Translations under genes and position numbers: made by a program
In this document: positions 14,978 to 19,141 of the stretch, in pieces
Layout of the letters: every line of letters starts with the position of its first letter
Position numbering within the stretch: the stretch's first letter is position 1
The notes under the pieces: model-generated
The model's database searches: none
What the model saw: only the letters and a program-made list of their open reading frames with translations
What the model was told of the DNA's origin: nothing
Assembly: GCA_036637375.1 (NCBI GenBank)
Contig: JAVWMQ010000036.1
Span: 1 to 19,141 of the forward strand
DNA: 19,141 bases
DNA from: JAVWMQ01 sp036637375
Lineage (GTDB): Bacteria; Bacillota; Clostridia; Peptostreptococcales; Anaerovoracaceae
Reading direction: 5' to 3'

Positions 14978-15244
14978 ATGGCAAATATTAAAAGCGCAAA
15001 AAAGAGAATCAATGTTATCGAAAAGAAAACAGCTAGAAACAAACGTGTTAAGGCACATATCAAAGCTGTACTAAAGAGCTTCGATGCAGCTATCGCTGAA
15101 GGCGATATGGAATCTGCAAAGAAATATCTTGATCTTGCTGAAAAAAAGCTTATGCAGTCAGTTTCTAAGGGAATTAACCATAAGAATACAGCAGCTAGAA
15201 AAATTTCTAGACTTAACAAGAGATTCAACCAAGCTAACGCTTAA
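14978..15244 (+). CDS. rpsT: 30S ribosomal protein S20
   Basis: Protein of 88 residues, a standard length, and Lys-rich. It has the family N-terminus MANIKSAKKRI, the helical KRVKAHIKAVLKSF stretch and the C-terminal GINHKNTAARKISRLNKRF signature. It binds 16S rRNA early in 30S assembly. The ATG follows a GGGGTGA-type ribosome binding site. It is monocistronic, with its own promoter and terminator, and divergent from lepA. In spore-forming Firmicutes the gene is commonly found near gpr and spoIIP, which are absent here. Confidence 0.98.
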   Translation: MANIKSAKKRINVIEKKTARNKRVKAHIKAVLKSFDAAIAEGDMESAKKYLDLAEKKLMQSVSKGINHKNTAARKISRLNKRFNQANA

Positions 15245-15306
15245 TCTCACCCGTCCCCACATACACATAAGTTAAATGTGTTTTACAAATTAAAAACAAG
15301 TAAAAG

Positions 15307-15337
15307 AAAACGATGGAAGTGTCTCCCATCGTTTTTT
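15307..15337 (+). terminator. Rho-independent terminator of rpsT
   Basis: AAAACGATGG (15307-15316) pairs perfectly with CCATCGTTTT (15326-15335) and the stem ends in six Ts. Since the flanks are A-rich upstream and T-rich downstream, it may also stop the minus-strand GHL10 gene, which ends 25 bases further. A weaker hairpin, ACACAT/ATGTGT, lies before it at 15263-15281. Confidence 0.85.
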
Positions 15338-15361
15338 CGTTTTTGTAATTAATATTTTTAT

Positions 15362-16474
15362 TTAATAAAGATATTCTTTATTTGCAATTTGAGGTTTCAT
15401 ATTAATTCTTTCCTGTTTTGCAGTGCTTGAAAATAAGTTTGGAGCACTGAAGAATACAAAGCCATCCATACCTGCTGCTCTTAACTTATCAATCTGAACG
15501 CTCATGTTGTTTTGGCTCTTTTTCCAACCTTTATCATCTTTAAAAGACTTATTTGCTCTATAAAGTGCAAGGCCTATATACATCTTTACATCCTTATTTA
15601 CTCTCATTTCACTAAACTGATTCAATCGGTTCGTAAACATTGTTACACCACCTTTAGTTCCCCAGTCATCTGTCCAGTAAATTTGAGGAGTAACATAATC
15701 AACATATTCATCACTTGCAAGCCAAGTTTTTATATCAGCACCTGTTTTCATAGCATTATCGTAATTGCCTTGAGGGCTAATTCCAAACCTTAAAGTTTGA
15801 TCTTTATCCTTTATCATCTTTCTTACAGACTTAATCATGTTATTAACATTTTTTCTCTTAGCTGCTTCAGATGTATTTATTGTATATCTTTTGCCAGTTG
15901 AAAGATCTTTGTAATACTTTGATGAGTGATAAAAATAATCGTCAAAATGGAAACCGTCAACATCATACTCCATAATTTCTCTTATAGCATTTTTAATATC
16001 ATTTGTAGACGATTCTTTTGCAGGGTCTAAAAATGTATCATAAGTTATTCTATAAGGATTAAGCCATGCATGTAATTCCATCTTTCTCTTATGTGCTTCT
16101 TGTACAAATATTTCAAGTGGATCAAAATTTGCAAAGGCTTCTGATGCGATTGCAGTAGACGAGCTCATATACTTTGAAGCTTTATATGTTTCACTTCTAT
16201 ATGTTGCATCTTGAAAAGCTCTAGCATGGAAATATACTGTATTAATTCTATAGGTTTTGGCTCTATCTAATAATTTAGCAGTATTTTTTCTAAACGTTTC
16301 CTCTGATGTAGTTTTTAGTCCTAATTCTTCAAAATCACAAAATCCAACCCACAGCCCTTTGACTTCTTTACCTTCTTTAATTCTGTAGGCTTCTGCTTCT
16401 GAAGTGTTTAGCCCTGCAAATACAGAAAAAACCATAACTGCGCACATTAATAATGATATTACTTTCTTTTTCAT
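15362..16474 (-). CDS. Secreted GHL10 (DUF187) family 10-like glycoside hydrolase
   Basis: Protein of 370 residues with a Sec signal peptide (MKKK, hydrophobic core about 5-21, likely cleavage after AEA at 29); no lipobox, so it should be released or loosely wall-bound. The TIM-barrel family motifs are present: GLWVGF near 40, YFHARAF 81-87, HAWLNPYR 135-142, DVDGFHFDDYFY 171-182 with the probable catalytic acid residues, and TPQIYW later. Related proteins act on cell-wall or surface polysaccharides, but the substrate is not known from sequence. The ATG follows GGAGGA, and the gene has its own candidate promoter 20 bases upstream. It stands alone between rpsT and the acyl-CoA synthetase gene. 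Confidence 0.88.
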   Translation of the reverse strand: MKKKVISLLMCAVMVFSVFAGLNTSEAEAYRIKEGKEVKGLWVGFCDFEELGLKTTSEETFRKNTAKLLDRAKTYRINTVYFHARAFQDATYRSETYKASKYMSSSTAIASEAFANFDPLEIFVQEAHKRKMELHAWLNPYRITYDTFLDPAKESSTNDIKNAIREIMEYDVDGFHFDDYFYHSSKYYKDLSTGKRYTINTSEAAKRKNVNNMIKSVRKMIKDKDQTLRFGISPQGNYDNAMKTGADIKTWLASDEYVDYVTPQIYWTDDWGTKGGVTMFTNRLNQFSEMRVNKDVKMYIGLALYRANKSFKDDKGWKKSQNNMSVQIDKLRAAGMDGFVFFSAPNLFSSTAKQERINMKPQIANKEYLY

Positions 16475-16494
16475 TTATTCCTCCATTAAGTATT

Positions 16495-16523
16495 CTTATA
16501 TCGGTTTACAAATATAATAACAA
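16495..16523 (-). promoter_or_regulatory. Candidate sigma-A promoter of the GHL10 gene
   Basis: On the minus strand, TTGTTA (16518-16523), a 17-base spacer and TATAAG (16495-16500) lie just after the terminator of the upstream gene and 21 bases before the start codon. Confidence 0.5.
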
Positions 16524-16560
16524 AGAACCTTACTACTTTATAGGTTTACGCAAGGTTCTT
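16523..16560 (-). terminator. Terminator of the acyl-CoA synthetase gene
   Basis: AAGAACCTT and AAGGTTCTT form a perfect nine-base stem around a 20-base loop. On the minus strand it is followed by TTTGTTATT, a moderate T-run that overlaps the candidate -35 of the next gene. Confidence 0.6.
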
Positions 16561-16568
16561 CACACTAT

Positions 16569-18281
16569 CTACAAATTTTCTTGTCTCTTGATTTTTTTTG
16601 TTGTAGTTCTAATAAAGTCTTCCTTACGAACTGTAATACTTTTTACACGTTTATAGCTTGGAAGTTTCTTGTTAAGTTCATATATTTCATCCTTAAAAAA
16701 TTCATAGATTTCAGCATCATTTAATTCACGTCCATTGCGCTCAACAATGCTCTCATAATCAGGTTTGATTTGAACAGCAACTAGTAAATCATCGTTACCT
16801 TCTTCTTCTAATCCATAAACCATACATTCTTCAACAAAATCCAGGGCATTTATTTCAAGCTCTATTTCTTCTGGATAAATATTTTTACCTGTCTTTGTAA
16901 CAATTACATTTTTAGATCTACCTGTTAGATATAGCCATCCGTCCTTGTCCATAAAGCCCAAGTCCCCTGAATGGAACCATCCATCTACTATAACTTTTGC
17001 TGTTTCCTCCGGTAGGTTATAGTATCCAAGCATAACATTTGGTCCTTTAATTAATACTTCTCCAATTCCATCCTCACTTGGATTATCAATTTTAATCTCA
17101 ACTCCTGGTATAGCTGGACCGCAGGAACCTGCCTTTTTGTGAATATCTTCAAAATCAGGAACACCTGTCACTAGTGGAGATGTTTCTGTTAAACCATATC
17201 CTTGTGAAATGTCAAACCCTAGATCTACAAAACCCCTTAGTACATTTGGATCAAGTGCCGCCGCTCCACAAATAATTAGTCGTAGATTTCCTCCAAACTT
17301 CTTGTAAACAGAATGGAAAATTTTTCTCCTTTGATCAATACCAAGTTTTTGTAATGTTTTATTCAGTTTAATCGCCACATTTAGCATTTTGTCTTTTTTT
17401 GACTTTATAGCTTCTTTCCAAATTTTATTATAGATAGATTCAACAATCAAAGGAACTCCTATTAAAATGCTAGTTTGAGCTTCCTGTATGTTCTTTAAAA
17501 CATACTTAAGCCCTTCACAAAACGCAACTGCACATCCTTGGCTCAATATAACCATAATACCCATTGAAGATTCAAAGGTATGATGTATTGGTAGAATTGA
17601 AAGTGAGCTTTCACCTTCGTAAAGTTTTACAATTTGATTAGTTGCCATAACATCTGAACAAATATTTCTATGACAAAGCATTACACCTTTAGGTGTACCC
17701 GTTGTACCAGATGTAAACAAAATAACTCTCATTTCATTTGGATCAAGATTAATTTTAATGAAAGTGTCATCGCCGCCATCTAACAATTTATACCCATCAT
17801 TAATTAATGAATAAATATGATTTTCTTTGTTCATATTTTCTTTAATTTGATATGCGTCCATTGAAAACAAGTATTGTAAATCTGACTTTTCAAAATATTT
17901 TTTGTAATTATTCGTGAAAAAAACAGCTTTACAATCGGCAGTTTTAATTAAATTCTCAATTTCATTCTGCTTTAATTCTTTGTCAAGTGGAACTGCAACT
18001 CCAGCACCGTTAACAATTGCAAAATACGCAACTACCCACTGGTAACAATTGTTCCCCATTATGGCAATTTTTTGTCCGCCTAAGCCCATTTCGATTAATT
18101 TAGTACCTAAGGCATCTACATCTCTTTTGAACTGTGAAAAAGTAATCGAACTATATTCTCCGCCCTTCTTTTCTTTCGTCATAAACGCAGTTCTATCTCC
18201 AAATAATGCAGCGTTACCATTTATCATATCTTTTAGTGTTTCAATATTTCTTACTTTATGTAATTTTGATTCTGTATTCAT
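16569..18281 (-). CDS. Long-chain fatty acyl-CoA synthetase (AMP-forming)
   Basis: Adenylate-forming enzyme of 570 residues that activates a carboxylic acid to acyl-AMP and then to a thioester, most likely a fatty acid with CoA. Core motifs are intact: LFTSGTTGTPKGV 188-200 (P-loop), LPIHHTFE 230-237, GYGLTETSP 361-369, GWFHSGDLG 434-442, GRSKNVIVTKTGKNIYPEE 454-472 (hinge) and the catalytic lysine in TTTKKIKR 559-566. The length and LPxHHxFE pattern fit the FadD/FAA1-like group. The exact acid cannot be read from the sequence, and an acyl-ACP synthetase is an alternative. ATG at 18281 follows GGAGAG. It is monocistronic and divergent from deoD across 71 bases. Confidence 0.9.
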   Translation of the reverse strand: MNTESKLHKVRNIETLKDMINGNAALFGDRTAFMTKEKKGGEYSSITFSQFKRDVDALGTKLIEMGLGGQKIAIMGNNCYQWVVAYFAIVNGAGVAVPLDKELKQNEIENLIKTADCKAVFFTNNYKKYFEKSDLQYLFSMDAYQIKENMNKENHIYSLINDGYKLLDGGDDTFIKINLDPNEMRVILFTSGTTGTPKGVMLCHRNICSDVMATNQIVKLYEGESSLSILPIHHTFESSMGIMVILSQGCAVAFCEGLKYVLKNIQEAQTSILIGVPLIVESIYNKIWKEAIKSKKDKMLNVAIKLNKTLQKLGIDQRRKIFHSVYKKFGGNLRLIICGAAALDPNVLRGFVDLGFDISQGYGLTETSPLVTGVPDFEDIHKKAGSCGPAIPGVEIKIDNPSEDGIGEVLIKGPNVMLGYYNLPEETAKVIVDGWFHSGDLGFMDKDGWLYLTGRSKNVIVTKTGKNIYPEEIELEINALDFVEECMVYGLEEEGNDDLLVAVQIKPDYESIVERNGRELNDAEIYEFFKDEIYELNKKLPSYKRVKSITVRKEDFIRTTTKKIKRQENL

Positions 18282-18307
18282 ATATTCTCTCCATTAAATA
18301 ATTGTGC

Positions 18308-18324
18308 TATAATGGTTTATTATA
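18308..18324. promoter_or_regulatory. Overlapping divergent -10 elements of deoD and the acyl-CoA synthetase gene
   Basis: For deoD, an extended -10 TGC-TATAAT occupies 18305-18313. For the opposite gene, TATAAT on the minus strand occupies 18319-18324. Neither has a good -35. The predicted start sites lie within each other's core promoter, so the two genes may exclude each other's transcription. Confidence 0.45.
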
Positions 18325-18352
18325 CTACAATTATTAGAGAAAGGAAACTATT

Positions 18353-19060
18353 TTGAGTACACATATTAATGCAGCAAATAAAAATGATATCGCTGAAAGC
18401 ATATTGCTACCTGGCGATCCACTAAGGGCAAAGTTTATTGCCGAAAACTATCTTGACTCTCCAGTTTTATATAACGACATAAGAAATATGTTTGGGTATA
18501 CAGGGAGATACAAAGGAGTACCAGTATCTGTTCAAGGAACAGGTATGGGCATGCCTTCCATGGGAATATATTCATGGGAGCTAATTACCGAATACAATGT
18601 ACAGAATTTAATCAGAGTTGGAACCACAGGCTCATTTAAAGAAAATGTAAAAATCAATGATGTTATCCTTGCAATTGCAGCATCAACTGATTCAAATTAC
18701 CATCATGCCTTTGACGTACCTGTAGGATATGCCCCTTGCGCAAGTTGGGAATTATTAAATAAAGCAATAGAGGTTAACAAAACATTAAATATGCCAATTA
18801 AACCTGGTAACATTGTGTCTTGCGATGTCTTTTATGAAACTTCAGAAAACTGGTGGAAAAGATGGGCTAATATGGGAGTTCTTGCAGTTGAAATGGAAGC
18901 TGCCGCACTTTATATGAACGCAGCTTATAACAATGTAAATGCTCTTGCTATGATGACAGTAACTGACCACTTTATCACTGGGGAAAAATCAAGTGCAGAA
19001 GAAAGATTAAGAGCAAATGAAGATATGATTAAATACGCTCTTGAAATCGCTATTAAATAA
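18353..19060 (+). CDS. deoD: Purine-nucleoside phosphorylase, DeoD type
   Basis: Phosphorolysis of purine (deoxy)nucleosides to base and (deoxy)ribose 1-phosphate in purine salvage. The protein has 235 residues, the normal size of the hexameric DeoD type. Motifs include STHINA at the start, LLPGDPLRAKFIAE, GTGMGMPSMGIY, RVGTTGSF, VLAVEMEAAALY and TVTDH, whose aspartate is the catalytic acid. The start is TTG at 18353, preceded by GAGAAAGGA with seven-base spacing; the N-terminus matches the family exactly from this codon, so an unusual start is well supported. No other deo genes follow before the apparent insertion element. Confidence 0.96.
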   Translation: MSTHINAANKNDIAESILLPGDPLRAKFIAENYLDSPVLYNDIRNMFGYTGRYKGVPVSVQGTGMGMPSMGIYSWELITEYNVQNLIRVGTTGSFKENVKINDVILAIAASTDSNYHHAFDVPVGYAPCASWELLNKAIEVNKTLNMPIKPGNIVSCDVFYETSENWWKRWANMGVLAVEMEAAALYMNAAYNNVNALAMMTVTDHFITGEKSSAEERLRANEDMIKYALEIAIK

Positions 19061-19091
19061 AATAGCTTACAAAAAAGATCTCTTATTTTGA

Positions 19092-19141
19092 TGTGACCCC
19101 AATAAGTTAGACTTTATAGCGAAGTAGTATTTTACTGCTTC
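19092..19141 (+). mobile_element. Probable left end of an IS3-family insertion sequence (cut by window edge)
   Basis: From 19092 the sequence TGTGACCCCAATAAGTTAGA resembles the TG...GACCCC-AAAGTTAGAC terminal repeats of IS150-group IS3 elements, and it is followed by a hairpin GAAGTAGTA/TACTGCTTC (19121-19141) of the kind found near such ends. The element would lie 31 bases after the deoD stop. No transposase codon is visible inside the window, so the call rests on the end alone. Confidence 0.5.

Noticed and set aside
14911..15228. Hydrophobic ORF opposite rpsT
   Set aside because: It is the antisense shadow of the Lys-rich rpsT and its promoter, with no ribosome binding site or family features.

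Overview
The window is a low-GC, gene-dense piece of a Firmicutes (Clostridia-type) chromosome. The codon use is AT-rich, the ribosome binding sites are strong AGGAGG-like sequences, the heat-shock operon is controlled by HrcA and CIRCE, and glycerol kinase carries the Firmicute-type regulatory histidine. gpr and spoIIP often lie between rpsT and lepA in spore-formers. Their absence here hints at a non-sporulating lineage, but they could be elsewhere. I cannot name the species; an anaerobic amino-acid fermenter related to Peptostreptococcales/Anaerovoracaceae is a guess.

Layout. Positions 22-4773 (minus strand) hold hrcA-grpE-dnaK-dnaJ behind a perfect CIRCE operator and a sigma-A promoter. 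Positions 4869-7703 hold a self-contained sigma-54 module. It has a minus-strand enhancer-binding protein whose N-terminal half resembles L-erythro-3,5-diaminohexanoate dehydrogenase (Kdd, lysine fermentation), a large inverted repeat likely to be its binding site, a textbook -24/-12 promoter, and one plus-strand gene for a 66-residue basic protein of unknown function, closed by two terminators. Positions 7705-9016 hold an ArsC/Spx-family thioredoxin-fold protein, a UspA protein and a three-helix membrane protein. Positions 8648-14830 form a tight minus-strand run lepA-crcB-crcB-hemW-glpK-ygjP-like-membrane protein. rpsT diverges from lepA. Then come a secreted GHL10/DUF187 protein, a long-chain acyl-CoA synthetase, and a divergent deoD. 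The last 50 bases look like the left end of an IS3-family element.

How it fits together. In many Firmicutes lepA-hemW-hrcA-grpE-dnaK-dnaJ is one continuous block. Here it is split by a pair of fluoride-channel genes between lepA and hemW, and by about 6.3 kb (glpK through the sigma-54 module) between hemW and hrcA. The accessory content of the window therefore sits inside a normally conserved chaperone/translation neighbourhood.

Most interesting points: (1) the dehydrogenase-like/AAA+ fusion regulator facing a sigma-54 promoter and an orphan small protein; (2) a GrpE with an N-terminal extension holding 12 cysteines in 60 residues; (3) the interrupted lepA-hemW-hrcA synteny.
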